Source: Candidatus Brocadiaceae bacterium | Lineage (GTDB): Bacteria; Planctomycetota; Brocadiia; SM23-32 | Reading direction: 5' to 3' | NCBI GenBank assembly: GCA_012728835.1 | Contig: JAAYEJ010000061.1 | Span: forward strand, 1-64,000 | DNA: 64,000 nt | In this document: piece by piece, positions 41,627-49,768 of the stretch | Position numbering within the stretch: position 1 is the stretch's first letter | Layout: each line of letters begins with the position of its first letter | The notes under the pieces: model-generated | The model's database searches: none | What the model was told of the DNA's origin: nothing | What the model saw: the letters and a program-made list of their open reading frames with translations, nothing else | Position numbers and translations under genes: made by a program

Positions 41627-42737
41627 CGTGTGGCTCTGCGCGGCGGTGTGGGCGTTCCTTTGCGTCCTGCTGCCGGCCCGTGTGCGCGCCGACGGGGACG
41701 GGGCCGCCGAGCCGCCCCCCGAGGAGGAAGCCCCGCCGACCCAGGTGGACCCGGACGGCGTGCGCCGGGGACTCGTGGGGCCTCCGCGACGCCGCGTTCC
41801 GGGGCCCGAGGCCCCGGCGCCGAGCGTGCTCACGCCGGACCGCCTCTGGGTGCCGTCTCTCCCCGGGGCGTTCTTCGTCGATCCCGCAGGCGGTGTCGCC
41901 TACTACCCCGGAATCAGCATGCTTCAGTTGACCGTGCAGGACCCCGCCGGCGGCCCGCCGAGGGTCGTCTGCCACGTGATCCCGAACGCCTCGATCGGCG
42001 ACGTGTCCCACTACAGGGCCCTGCTGGAGCGGGCCGCCGCGCAGATGGCGTGGGAGGTGCGCGTGCGTGAGGCCGCCGGGGCGGAGGCCGCGGCGGACGC
42101 GGACGCGGCCGCGGCGGCTCCGGATGCCCCGGACGGTGCGCCCGACCAGGAGCCGGGCGAGGCGGCGGAGGCCGAGGCGCCGCCCGTCCCCAAGGCGTTG
42201 AGCCTGCTGGTCTCGCGCCTCTCACAGACGCTCGGCGGGCCCGCGCGCGTGCCCATGCCCTTCGTCGTGGGCGAGGCGAGGCTGCGTCTGGGAAAGGACG
42301 CCGAGGCGGCGGATGCCTTCGAGCAGGCGGCCCGGGAGTTCGGCGAGGAGCCCGTGTTCCTGCTGGGCCGTGCCGTGCCCCTGATGCTGCTGGAGGACTA
42401 CGGCGCGGCGGTCGAGATGGTCCGACGCGGCGTCGAGGGCCTGGAGGACCTGCAACGGATGCGCGTGGACTGGCCGACGGTCCTCGGGGGGCCGCTCCGG
42501 GCGCGCATGCTGCTTGAGGATCTTGAACGGAACACCATGCGCGATCCGACCGATGCCGGCGCGCACCTGCTGCTGGGGTTCTACCTCTTCGCCGGCGGCG
42601 AGGACGATGCGGCGACCGGGGTGCTGAACCAGCCGGGCGCGCTGGGCGAACCGATGTGCGGGAGGCTCTACAGGGCCGCGGTGGTCCGCCTTCACACGAC
42701 CGCCGAGGCCGCTGCGGCGGCCGCCGAGGGGCGTTGA
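41604..42737 (+). CDS. Secreted TPR-like protein with Ala/Glu/Asp-rich linker
   Basis: A 377-residue protein starting 23 bases before the stop of the previous gene, so the two are co-translated. A signal peptide is present (VWLCAAVWAFLCVLLPARVR). Residues about 160-205 are an Ala/Asp/Glu-rich linker. The C-terminal half has helical repeats of TPR type (FVVGEARLRLGKDAEAADAF; AGAHLLLGFYLFAGGEDDAA), resembling those in the preceding gene, which suggests duplication. No catalytic motif recognised; likely periplasmic or exported. Confidence 0.8.
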   Translation: MRRPGTSSVWLCAAVWAFLCVLLPARVRADGDGAAEPPPEEEAPPTQVDPDGVRRGLVGPPRRRVPGPEAPAPSVLTPDRLWVPSLPGAFFVDPAGGVAYYPGISMLQLTVQDPAGGPPRVVCHVIPNASIGDVSHYRALLERAAAQMAWEVRVREAAGAEAAADADAAAAAPDAPDGAPDQEPGEAAEAEAPPVPKALSLLVSRLSQTLGGPARVPMPFVVGEARLRLGKDAEAADAFEQAAREFGEEPVFLLGRAVPLMLLEDYGAAVEMVRRGVEGLEDLQRMRVDWPTVLGGPLRARMLLEDLERNTMRDPTDAGAHLLLGFYLFAGGEDDAATGVLNQPGALGEPMCGRLYRAAVVRLHTTAEAAAAAAEGR

Positions 42738-42747
42738 CCCGCCCCGG

Positions 42748-43374
42748 TCACCGGCGGGCGGCCGGGCAGGTGAACGTGACCTCCACGGCGTTCTCCGCCA
42801 TGCCGATCTGCGCGATCACCGTTCCGTCGGACCACCGGGTCGCCGAGCGTTCGCGGGCATGCGCATACTGCGCCGCGTAGAATGCCTGGAGCGTGTCATA
42901 GAGTTCGCCGCGAGACTGGCCCTCGGCCGGAGCCACGCCCAGCTCCACCCGGTAGAGGGAGTCCCCGGAGAAGTGGAACCGCACCGTGGTCGTGCGGTCC
43001 TCCCCGGGGTAGTGGGCGAGCATCAGCTCACCCGACCGGACGCGCTCCCACCCCACCGAGTAGGCGCGCCGGACCTGTCCCGAGGGCATCCCGAACTGAA
43101 CGTGCCGCAGGACGGGCGGCAGGACGATCGGGTCCCCAGCCGCGGCCGGGGCCGTGCCGGCCGGCGGCGCTGCGGGCCGGGCGGCGTCGGCGGCGTCGGC
43201 GGCGGCCGCGGCGGCCGCGGCGGCCGCGGCGGGCGGGAGCCTCTGAGGGTGGGCGCGGGGGGACGCCGCAGGGCCGCCGATCGCGGACAGGTCGATGCGT
43301 TCATGCAGGCGCGCCATCCAGACGACGGCGCAGACGGTACCCGCGATCAGTGCGAAGGCGAACAGGCGACGCAC
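42748..43374 (-). CDS. Membrane-anchored protein with Ala-rich spacer
   Basis: A 208-residue protein of unknown function, convergent with the previous gene. An N-terminal hydrophobic helix (LFAFALIAGTVCAVVWMARL) acts as signal anchor, then an Ala-rich spacer (about 45 residues, including a run of 11 Ala encoded by a GGCCGC-type repeat near 43,200-43,235), then a globular C-terminal domain (VLRHVQFGMPSGQVRRAYSV; TTTVRFHFSGDSLYRVELGV). The GTG at 43374 is preceded by GGAGGG six bases away; a longer frame extends upstream but lacks such a site. Confidence 0.75.
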   Translation of the reverse strand: MRRLFAFALIAGTVCAVVWMARLHERIDLSAIGGPAASPRAHPQRLPPAAAAAAAAAAADAADAARPAAPPAGTAPAAAGDPIVLPPVLRHVQFGMPSGQVRRAYSVGWERVRSGELMLAHYPGEDRTTTVRFHFSGDSLYRVELGVAPAEGQSRGELYDTLQAFYAAQYAHARERSATRWSDGTVIAQIGMAENAVEVTFTCPAARR

Positions 43375-43456
43375 ATCGACCCTCCGGCCATGTGGAACGG
43401 CGAGGCCCCGGGACCGAACTCCCTGCGGCGTGCCCGGCCGTGCGGCGGGACGCCGA

Positions 43457-43657
43457 TCAACCCGGCTTCTGATGGTCGGCGGCCGACGCCGGCGCCGGCG
43501 CCGGCGCCTGGAGCTGGTTGCCGTCGACGGGAGCCGTCTGCGCCGTGTCGTCCCCGGCGTGGACGTAGCTTGCGGCCAGATTCCGCAGGGGCGGGCAATA
43601 GACGAACAGGCAGACCAGCATGACCAGCCCGACGATCGAGGCGACAAGCATGCGCAT
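43457..43657 (-). CDS. Small single-pass membrane protein
   Basis: A 66-residue protein with one transmembrane helix at the N-terminus (LVASIVGLVMLVCLFVYC) and a Pro/Ala-rich tail. The ATG is preceded by GGAGG seven bases away. It lies upstream of the membrane-anchored gene on the same strand with an 82-bp gap. No family recognised. The short length makes it less certain, but ribosome site and helix favour a real gene. Confidence 0.65.
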   Translation of the reverse strand: MRMLVASIVGLVMLVCLFVYCPPLRNLAASYVHAGDDTAQTAPVDGNQLQAPAPAPASAADHQKPG

Positions 43658-43785
43658 TCGGCATCCTCCGGTCACGTGCGCACGCCCTCTGCGCGGCGTC
43701 GCACGTTGAGACTCCTGTGCCCGTGCAAAGGCCGTGCCGTGCTCGCCGGCCCGGCTCGCCGGCTCGGCTCGCCGGCCCGTTCCCG

Positions 43786-43815
43786 TTGAAAAGGTCGATC
43801 CGGCCCGCGTAGAAT
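43786..43815 (+). promoter_or_regulatory. Candidate pyrF promoter
   Basis: TTGAAA (43786-43791), 18 bases, TAGAAT (43810-43815), about 50 bases before the GTG of pyrF. Immediately upstream (about 43,741-43,780) are repeated GCCGGC/GCTCGCCGG blocks that can form hairpins. Confidence 0.55.
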
Positions 43816-43864
43816 CCATCCATTGCTTCCGCCGCATCTCGACGGCAGGCAGGGGAGGAGGCCG

Positions 43865-44779
43865 GTGAGTGAGCGTCATTTCGCGGACGCGTTGCTGGAC
43901 GCATGCCGCCGCAAGCGGAGCCAGGTCGTTGTGGGGCTGGACCCGCGCGTGGACCGGCTGCCGGCCGAGCTGCGGCCGGACGCCACCTGCGAGGGGCGGG
44001 CGCAGTGCGTGGAGTCGTTCAACCGCGGCGTGATCGACGCCGTGGCCGACATCGCGGCGGCCGTCAAACTGCAGATCGCATTCTATGAGCAACTCGGTTG
44101 CGCCGGCATGGCGGCCTATGCCGCCACGATCCGATGTGCGCGCGAGCGGGGCCTGATCGTCATCGGCGACATCAAGCGCGGCGACATCGCCGGCACGGCC
44201 TCCGCCTACGCGGCGGCGCACCTGGGCGGTTCGGCCGCCATCTCGGCCGACTTCGTGGTCGACGCCGTGACCGTCAATCCCTACCTGGGCAGCGACGGCG
44301 TGCGGCCGTTCGTCGACGCCGCCGCAGCGACGGGGCGCGGGCTGTTCGTGCTGGTCAAGACCAGCAACCCGTCGGCGGTGGAGCTGCAGGACCTGAGCTG
44401 CGGCGGGGCGCTCCTGCATGAGCACGTGGCGGCGCTCGTGGAGGTCTGGGGCGCGCCGCACACGGGGGCCGGCGGCTACAGCCCGGTCGGCGCCGTTGTG
44501 GGTGCCACGTTCCCGGACGACCTGGCCCGGCTGCGCGCGCTCATGCCGCACACGCTGCTGCTGGTGCCCGGCTACGGCGCGCAGGGCGGCGGGATCGACG
44601 ACGTGCTGCCGGCCTTCGACGCGGCCGGCGAGGGCGCGGTCGTGAACTCCTCGCGCGGCATCATCTTCGCCTGGCGGCACGGCCCGCATGCCGGGCGCCA
44701 CGGCGAGGGTGCCTGGCGCGATGCCGTGCGCGCCGCTGCGGCCGAGATGCGGGACGCGCTCTGGCAGGCCACTCACTGA
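43865..44779 (+). CDS. pyrF: Orotidine 5'-phosphate decarboxylase (type 2)
   Basis: A 304-residue OMP decarboxylase of the longer (subfamily 2) kind, which makes UMP. Visible elements: VVGLDPRVDRLP near residue 20, VKLQIAFYEQLG near 68, the catalytic DIKRGDIAGTASAYAAAHLG near 95, VTVNPYLGSDGVRPFVDAAA near 133 and LVPGYGAQGGGIDDV near 235. The GTG start has GGGGAGGAGG just upstream. It converges with the HAD-YvcK gene, with only four bases between stops. Confidence 0.93.
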   Translation: MSERHFADALLDACRRKRSQVVVGLDPRVDRLPAELRPDATCEGRAQCVESFNRGVIDAVADIAAAVKLQIAFYEQLGCAGMAAYAATIRCARERGLIVIGDIKRGDIAGTASAYAAAHLGGSAAISADFVVDAVTVNPYLGSDGVRPFVDAAAATGRGLFVLVKTSNPSAVELQDLSCGGALLHEHVAALVEVWGAPHTGAGGYSPVGAVVGATFPDDLARLRALMPHTLLLVPGYGAQGGGIDDVLPAFDAAGEGAVVNSSRGIIFAWRHGPHAGRHGEGAWRDAVRAAAAEMRDALWQATH

Positions 44780-44783
44780 CGCA

Positions 44784-46478
44784 TCACGCGTGCATCCGGT
44801 CGCAGTAGATGCGGCAGATGGCGTTGGCCAGCCGGTCCGGATGGTGGCGCAGCAGGTCCTTCTTCTCCCAGAGCACCCGCCTTCCGTCCAGGTCTTCCAC
44901 CAGGTTGTCGGTGACCACCGGCACGCCCAGCGTGTGCAGGTCGTCGTCGGCCAGGACCATCTCTGCGCCCTCGGCCCGGTAGCGCGCCAGGACCTCCTGG
45001 TCGGGGCAGTGGTCGTTGAACAGGGCGACGTCCACGCTGCCGGCGTCCACGTACCCCAGGAACGTCTGCAGGTGGGCACGGGCGTTCAGTCCGTCGGTCT
45101 GGCCCGGCTGGGTCACGATGTTGCCGACGTAGATGCGCGTGGCCTTCGTGCGGGCCAGGGCGTCCCGTACGCCGGGCACCAGGAGGTTTGCGACGACGCT
45201 GGTCAGCAGGCTGCCGGGGCCCAGGACGACGATGTCGGCCTCCTGGATCTCCTCGATGGCTTCCTGGCAGGCCGCCGGTGCCGGGGGCTTCAGCAGGACG
45301 CGGCGGACGGGCGCGTGGTGGGGCGAGTGGACGTTCGCCTCGCCCTGGACGACTGTGCCGTCGGTCAGTTCGGCGCAGAGCTGGCAGTCCTCCAGCGTGG
45401 GGGTCAGCACGCGGCCCCGGATGTTCAGCAGGCGGCTCAGTTCGCGGATGCCCTGCTCGAAGCTGCCCTCCAGGTCGGACATGGCGGCGATCAGCAGGTT
45501 GCCCAGGCTCATGCCGTTGAAGCTGCCCTGGCGGAAGCGGTACTGGAACAGGCGGTTGAGCAGCCGCTCGCGCTCCCCGGGCTCGCTCAGGGCGACCAGG
45601 CAGTTGCGGGCGTCGCCGGGCGGCAGCATGCCCAGCTCGGTGCGCAACTGGCCGCTGGACCGCCCGCTGTCGGTCACCGTGACGATGCCCACGGGGTGGG
45701 CGCAGTAGGTCTTGCAGCCTTCCAGGACGATGGGCAGGCCGGTGCCGCCGCCGATCGCCACGATCCGCAGGACGTGCGGCGGCTTGTTCATGTTGGCCAG
45801 GCGCAGCAGCGTGGGCACCTGGAAGACGCCCGTGACGCGGTAGTTCGGGCGTTCGTGTTCGTCGCGCGGGGCGAAGTTGCTGAACCGCCCCTGCAGCACC
45901 TGGGCCGTGGTCATGCCCAGGTCGTTGGCCACGCGGATCTCCTCCTGGGGCCGGTCGCCTACCAGCAGCACTTCGTCGGGCCGCAGCCGGTGTCGGCGGA
46001 GCAGGTAGCGCAGGCTCTCGCTCAGCAGCGCGCCCCGGTCCACGTCGTTGATCACGATCTCGTCGAAGGCGTCCTCCAGCCCCAGTTGCCGCACCTTGGC
46101 CGACTGCCGCCGGTGCGTGCCGCTGGTGACCAGGAAGCGCCGGATGTCGCATGCGCGCAGCTTCGCGAGTGTCTCCATGACCCCCGGGAACGGCTGGATC
46201 GGGTCCACCTCGTCGCTGTTGTAGGCGCGGTAGGCTCGGTCGACCGCGTCCGGTTCCAGGCCGTACTGCCGCGCGATCTCGTCGAAGACCAGGAAGTGGG
46301 GCCCATGCATCAGGGCCAGCTTCCGTTGCAGAGCGACCGCCTCGGTCTCGCTCATCGGCAGGCCGGCCTCGACCAGCACGGCCGCGGCCTTGCGGCGGGC
46401 GGCCTCCACCAGCGTGCCCGTGCAGTCGTACAACGTGTCGTCCAGGTCGAACACCACGGCTCGCAACGGCCCGCCCAT
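44784..46478 (-). CDS. HAD hydrolase-YvcK (GNF/CofD-like) fusion
   Basis: A 564-residue protein joining two modules. Residues about 1-220 are a HAD-superfamily hydrolase (AVVFDLDDTLYDCTGTLVEA with the DxD nucleophile, FLVTSGTHRRQSAKVRQLGL, VLLVGDRPQEEIRVANDLGM). Residues about 235-564 are a YvcK/gluconeogenesis-factor domain of the CofD-like superfamily (LRIVAIGGGTGLPIVLEGCK; VTVTDSGRSSGQLRTELGML; MSLGNLLIAAMSDLEGSFEQ; YVGNIVTQPGQTDGL). YvcK binds UDP-sugars and tunes cell-wall precursor flow and shape; the HAD partner could act on a phosphorylated sugar. The ATG at 46478 is chosen for GGGAGG five bases upstream; one at 46505 is in frame. Confidence 0.88.
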   Translation of the reverse strand: MGGPLRAVVFDLDDTLYDCTGTLVEAARRKAAAVLVEAGLPMSETEAVALQRKLALMHGPHFLVFDEIARQYGLEPDAVDRAYRAYNSDEVDPIQPFPGVMETLAKLRACDIRRFLVTSGTHRRQSAKVRQLGLEDAFDEIVINDVDRGALLSESLRYLLRRHRLRPDEVLLVGDRPQEEIRVANDLGMTTAQVLQGRFSNFAPRDEHERPNYRVTGVFQVPTLLRLANMNKPPHVLRIVAIGGGTGLPIVLEGCKTYCAHPVGIVTVTDSGRSSGQLRTELGMLPPGDARNCLVALSEPGERERLLNRLFQYRFRQGSFNGMSLGNLLIAAMSDLEGSFEQGIRELSRLLNIRGRVLTPTLEDCQLCAELTDGTVVQGEANVHSPHHAPVRRVLLKPPAPAACQEAIEEIQEADIVVLGPGSLLTSVVANLLVPGVRDALARTKATRIYVGNIVTQPGQTDGLNARAHLQTFLGYVDAGSVDVALFNDHCPDQEVLARYRAEGAEMVLADDDLHTLGVPVVTDNLVEDLDGRRVLWEKKDLLRHHPDRLANAICRIYCDRMHA

Positions 46479-46590
46479 CGATGCCTCCCGGGGGATGAAT
46501 GGCACGAGACTCCCACGGCGGGATTATACCCGCCGCCGCACACGGACGCACGCACGGACGGGCACGGACGTACGCAGGGCCGGGCGCGCG

Positions 46591-47235
46591 CTATGGGGAT
46601 GCCTGAGCGCCTGCCGGCAGCACGCGCACGCGCCGGCCCTCGATCCTCAGGCGGCCTTCGGCGAACAGGTTGACGGCCTCCGGGTAGGCCGCCTTCTCCT
46701 GCTCGAACACGCGTGCGGCCAGCGTGTGTTCGTCGTCGTCTTCGAGCACGGGCACGGCCCTCTGCACGATGATGGGGCCCTGGTCGTACTCGTTGTCGGC
46801 GAAGTGCACGCTGCAGCCGCTCACCTTGCAGCCGCACTCCAGCACGGCCCGATGGACGCGGTCGCCGTAGAAGCCGCGGCCGCCGAAGGAGGGCAGCAGG
46901 GCGGGGTGGACGTTCATCACCCGCCCGGCGTAGCAGGCGGGGATGCGGTAGAGGCTGAGGAATCCCGCCAGGGCGACCAGGTGCACGTCCTCGGCCCGCA
47001 GTTCGGCGGTGACGGCGTCGGCGAATGCCTGGGCCGTGGCGAAGTCCCGGCGGCGCACGACGCAGGCGGGAATCCCGCAACGCCGGGCGCGCGCCAGACC
47101 CCCGGCGTCGGGCCGGCTGCTGACGACCTTGACCACCTGCGCCCGGAGCCGGCCGGTCTCGGACAGGTCGATGAAGTTCTGCAGGCTCCGCCCGCCGCCG
47201 CTGATCAGCACCCCAAGCCTCAACCGGTCGGCCAT
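46591..47235 (-). CDS. purN: Phosphoribosylglycinamide formyltransferase
   Basis: A 214-residue GAR transformylase of purine synthesis, using 10-formyl-THF. Characteristic segments: LGVLISGGGRSLQNFIDLSE, VVKVVSSRPDAGGLARARRC, RVMNVHPALLPSFGGRGFYG (catalytic Asn and His), and VHFADNEYDQGPIIVQRAVP (catalytic Asp). The ATG at 47235 follows AAGGAGAG at about eight bases; a longer frame from 47364 would add 43 residues of poor composition. It is separated from the HAD-YvcK gene by 112 bp containing a TATAAT-like -10 near 46523. Confidence 0.93.
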   Translation of the reverse strand: MADRLRLGVLISGGGRSLQNFIDLSETGRLRAQVVKVVSSRPDAGGLARARRCGIPACVVRRRDFATAQAFADAVTAELRAEDVHLVALAGFLSLYRIPACYAGRVMNVHPALLPSFGGRGFYGDRVHRAVLECGCKVSGCSVHFADNEYDQGPIIVQRAVPVLEDDDEHTLAARVFEQEKAAYPEAVNLFAEGRLRIEGRRVRVLPAGAQASP

Positions 47236-47281
47236 CGAATCGCTCTCCTTCGGCACCGCGTTCGCAGGACTGCCGGCCGCG

Positions 47282-47309
47282 ATTATAGCAGCCTGAGGCG
47301 GTGCGTCCA
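47282..47309 (-). promoter_or_regulatory. Candidate purN promoter
   Basis: On the minus strand TGGACG (47309-47304), 16 bases, TATAAT (47287-47282), about 47 bases before the purN ATG. The -35 is weak, the -10 is consensus. Confidence 0.4.
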
Positions 47310-47337
47310 GCGCCGGCCCGGCCGGCGCGTTTCCGCT

Positions 47338-47365
47338 TTGAATCCGGCCCGCGATGGTGTACATT
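47338..47365 (+). promoter_or_regulatory. Candidate promoter of toroid-glycosidase-like gene
   Basis: TTGAAT (47338-47343), 16 bases, TACATT (47360-47365), about 104 bases before the ATG at 47469. It diverges from the purN promoter. Confidence 0.4.
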
Positions 47366-47468
47366 GGAGCGCTCGGGGTGGCCCGCCGAGTGCCCGCGCC
47401 GGCCCCCTCCGGACCGTCATTGCCCTCCCACTGAGCCCGGCCGACCGCGCCGGGCCGAGGAGCCCCAC

Positions 47469-49640
47469 ATGCACCCGATCACAGACGCAGCCGCCACGTT
47501 CGGCGGTCGCTTCAACCTGATACTCGACCCGCACGACCACTGCGTCTACCAGAATGCCTTCGGCGACTGGCGCGAACGGCCCCTGGACCTGACGGTGGGC
47601 GTGAAGACCCCCGAGGGCGAGGTCTGGGCGCTGCCGTTCACGTCGCGGGCGCCCCACTTCCCGTTCGTCGAGCAGTTCGACACCCTGACGACCATCGAGT
47701 ACCGGGCGGTGCACCCCGGCCTCTGGATCGAGCTGCGCATGCGCATCCGGGCGCCCTTCTACCCGCGCGAGGTGCGCATCTCGACGGCGCCCGTATACTA
47801 TGTCGACGTGGAGGTGCGGCCCCTGAAGCGATTCCGCCGCATGCGCGCGGACTCGCCGCTGCCGGCCGGCGAACTGGTCTTCGAACTCCGCGGCGAAGGG
47901 CTGGAGACCGTGCGCGCCGAGGATGGGTTCGGCTACTCGTTCGCGAGCGTCCCGCCCGGATGCTGCTCGGACACGCCGCTGGACGCCCGGACCGAGTGCC
48001 GCGTGCAGGGCCTCGACGCCGAGCCGTTCGCTGCGGCCGGGCTGCGCCGCCGCTTCGACCTGACGGCCGAGCCGTCCGGCCGCCTGGCCCTGACGTGGTC
48101 GGCCTGGGCGCCGGAGCCCGTCCTGGAGGTGGCCGGCGAGAAGACGCCGTTCAAGTACCGGAGCGTCTTCGGCTCGCATGCGGACCTGCTGAAGTGGGCG
48201 TGCGTCGAGCGGGAGGAGGTCGAGACGAAGTGCGACTTCCTCGACCGCCTGTTCACCGACTGGAGTCTGGGCGGCAGCATGTCGGACATGGCGGCCCTGG
48301 CGTTCCATTCGTTCCTGGCCGACACCTGGTGGACGACCCGCAAGGACGGCCGGGACTGGTTCAGCGTGTGCGAGGGCCCCGGCTGCCGCCAGAGCGCGGT
48401 GGACGTCGAGTACAACAACGCGCTCCTCTACTTCGCCCTCTGGCCCGATCTGCTGAAGATGCTGCTGGACCAGTGGGCGGAACTCGAGAAGGACGGATCC
48501 GCCCTGCTGGGTGCGGTCGGGAAGGGCAGCGCGTTCCTCAGCCGCGACCTGGGGGCCTGCCACGTGGTCGGGCGCCCGACGCAGAGCCGCCCCATGGGCG
48601 TGGAGGCCAACGCCGACTACCTGCTGCTGCTGACCGCCTGGGCGGGCTTCACCGGCAACCTGGAGGAGGCGGCCGGCAAGGTGGCCCTGGGGCGTCGGCT
48701 GGCGGAGTTCATCTTTCGAAGCGACTCCTCCGGCAACGGCGTGCCCGACCGGGCCGTGGCCAACGCGATCGACGACGCCGGCCCGGCGCTGCAGTACGGG
48801 CCGGAGCAGGTCTACCTGGCGTTCAAGTCCCACGCCGCCCTCTGGGCCTTCGCGGAGCTGGAGCAGAAGTGCGGCCTGAAGGGCTCGCAGGCCGAACGCT
48901 GGCGCGCCTTCACCTCCAAGGGCATCAAGACCATCGAGGACGAGGGCTGGGTCGGCGACCACTACGCCGTGACCCTGGCGCGCACGACCGAGGGCATGGC
49001 CGACCCCCGCACCGACGAGCCGCTGCCGGCCGGCGAACTGACCGGGTGGAACGCATACTCCGTCTACACCACCAACGGCCTGCTCTACCTGTTCCTGAGC
49101 GCGCTCAAGATGCCGCGCTGGAAGATGAACCGCCTGCGCCGTGACGTCGAGAACGCCCACGTTGCCACCGCGACGCCCTACGGCGACCGCCACACGAGCG
49201 GCCCCGACGACATCGTGTGGTTCTCGCAGAACATGTGGCGGGACTTCGTGGCCGCCTACCTCGGCATCGACATGCTCCACAACGTCGAGCGCTACCGGGA
49301 CTACCAGGTCACGGCGGGCGATAGCTGCAGCGCCAGCCCCTACTGCGACACGACGGAGGGGAACGACGGCCGGTTCTCGTCGCGCGGGGCCGCCGTCTTC
49401 GGGGCGCCCCTGAGCGCTGCCGGCCTGGGACTGAACCGGCTGGAGAAGGACCTGGTGCTGCGGCCCGTGCGTTCGACCCTGACGGTGCCCCTGCTGCCCC
49501 TGGCGGACTGGGCGGCGATGCGCGTGCCCGTGCTGAACGTGACGAACCGCGACGGCGTGGCCGTGGCCCGCATCTCCGAGAACGATCTCCTCAAGGGGCT
49601 CACCCTGCGCCTGGAAGGCGCCGAACTCGAGCCCGAGTAG
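47469..49640 (+). CDS. (alpha/alpha)6-toroid glycosidase-like protein, DUF4965/glutaminase-A-like
   Basis: A 723-residue cytoplasmic-looking protein without signal peptide. An N-terminal beta-sandwich (residues about 1-220) is followed by a toroid domain. WFSVCEGPGCRQSAVDVEYN near residue 300 and SAFLSRDLGACHVVGRPTQS near 355 resemble the conserved boxes of DUF4965/DUF1793 (glutaminase-A-type) proteins and, more distantly, GH52 beta-xylosidases. YGPEQVYLAFKSHAALWAFA and GWNAYSVYTTNGLLYLFLSA fit the helical barrel. The ATG has GAGGAG six bases upstream. Substrate is unresolved: sugar cleavage is inferred from fold, not shown by a specific catalytic motif. Confidence 0.7.
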   Translation: MHPITDAAATFGGRFNLILDPHDHCVYQNAFGDWRERPLDLTVGVKTPEGEVWALPFTSRAPHFPFVEQFDTLTTIEYRAVHPGLWIELRMRIRAPFYPREVRISTAPVYYVDVEVRPLKRFRRMRADSPLPAGELVFELRGEGLETVRAEDGFGYSFASVPPGCCSDTPLDARTECRVQGLDAEPFAAAGLRRRFDLTAEPSGRLALTWSAWAPEPVLEVAGEKTPFKYRSVFGSHADLLKWACVEREEVETKCDFLDRLFTDWSLGGSMSDMAALAFHSFLADTWWTTRKDGRDWFSVCEGPGCRQSAVDVEYNNALLYFALWPDLLKMLLDQWAELEKDGSALLGAVGKGSAFLSRDLGACHVVGRPTQSRPMGVEANADYLLLLTAWAGFTGNLEEAAGKVALGRRLAEFIFRSDSSGNGVPDRAVANAIDDAGPALQYGPEQVYLAFKSHAALWAFAELEQKCGLKGSQAERWRAFTSKGIKTIEDEGWVGDHYAVTLARTTEGMADPRTDEPLPAGELTGWNAYSVYTTNGLLYLFLSALKMPRWKMNRLRRDVENAHVATATPYGDRHTSGPDDIVWFSQNMWRDFVAAYLGIDMLHNVERYRDYQVTAGDSCSASPYCDTTEGNDGRFSSRGAAVFGAPLSAAGLGLNRLEKDLVLRPVRSTLTVPLLPLADWAAMRVPVLNVTNRDGVAVARISENDLLKGLTLRLEGAELEPE

Positions 49641-49707
49641 CACCCCCCGCCGCCGGGCGAGGCCGCCCGGGGCTGCCCGTTCGTCGTGCCTCGGTGGGCG
49701 CAACCGT

Positions 49708-49736
49708 TTGGCATGCCGGCCGGCCCCGGTTATGAT
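49708..49736 (+). promoter_or_regulatory. Candidate promoter of pfkB-family/radA genes
   Basis: TTGGCA (49708-49713), 17 bases, TATGAT (49731-49736), about 33 bases before the GTG at 49769. Confidence 0.5.
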
Positions 49737-49768
49737 ACACGCCCCATCGCGATGCGGAGGATGTGCGA

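Noticed and set aside
43741-43780. GCCGGC/GCTCGCCGG blocks as a possible array or terminator
   Set aside because: Too short and irregular for a CRISPR or defined terminator; noted only as upstream sequence of pyrF.
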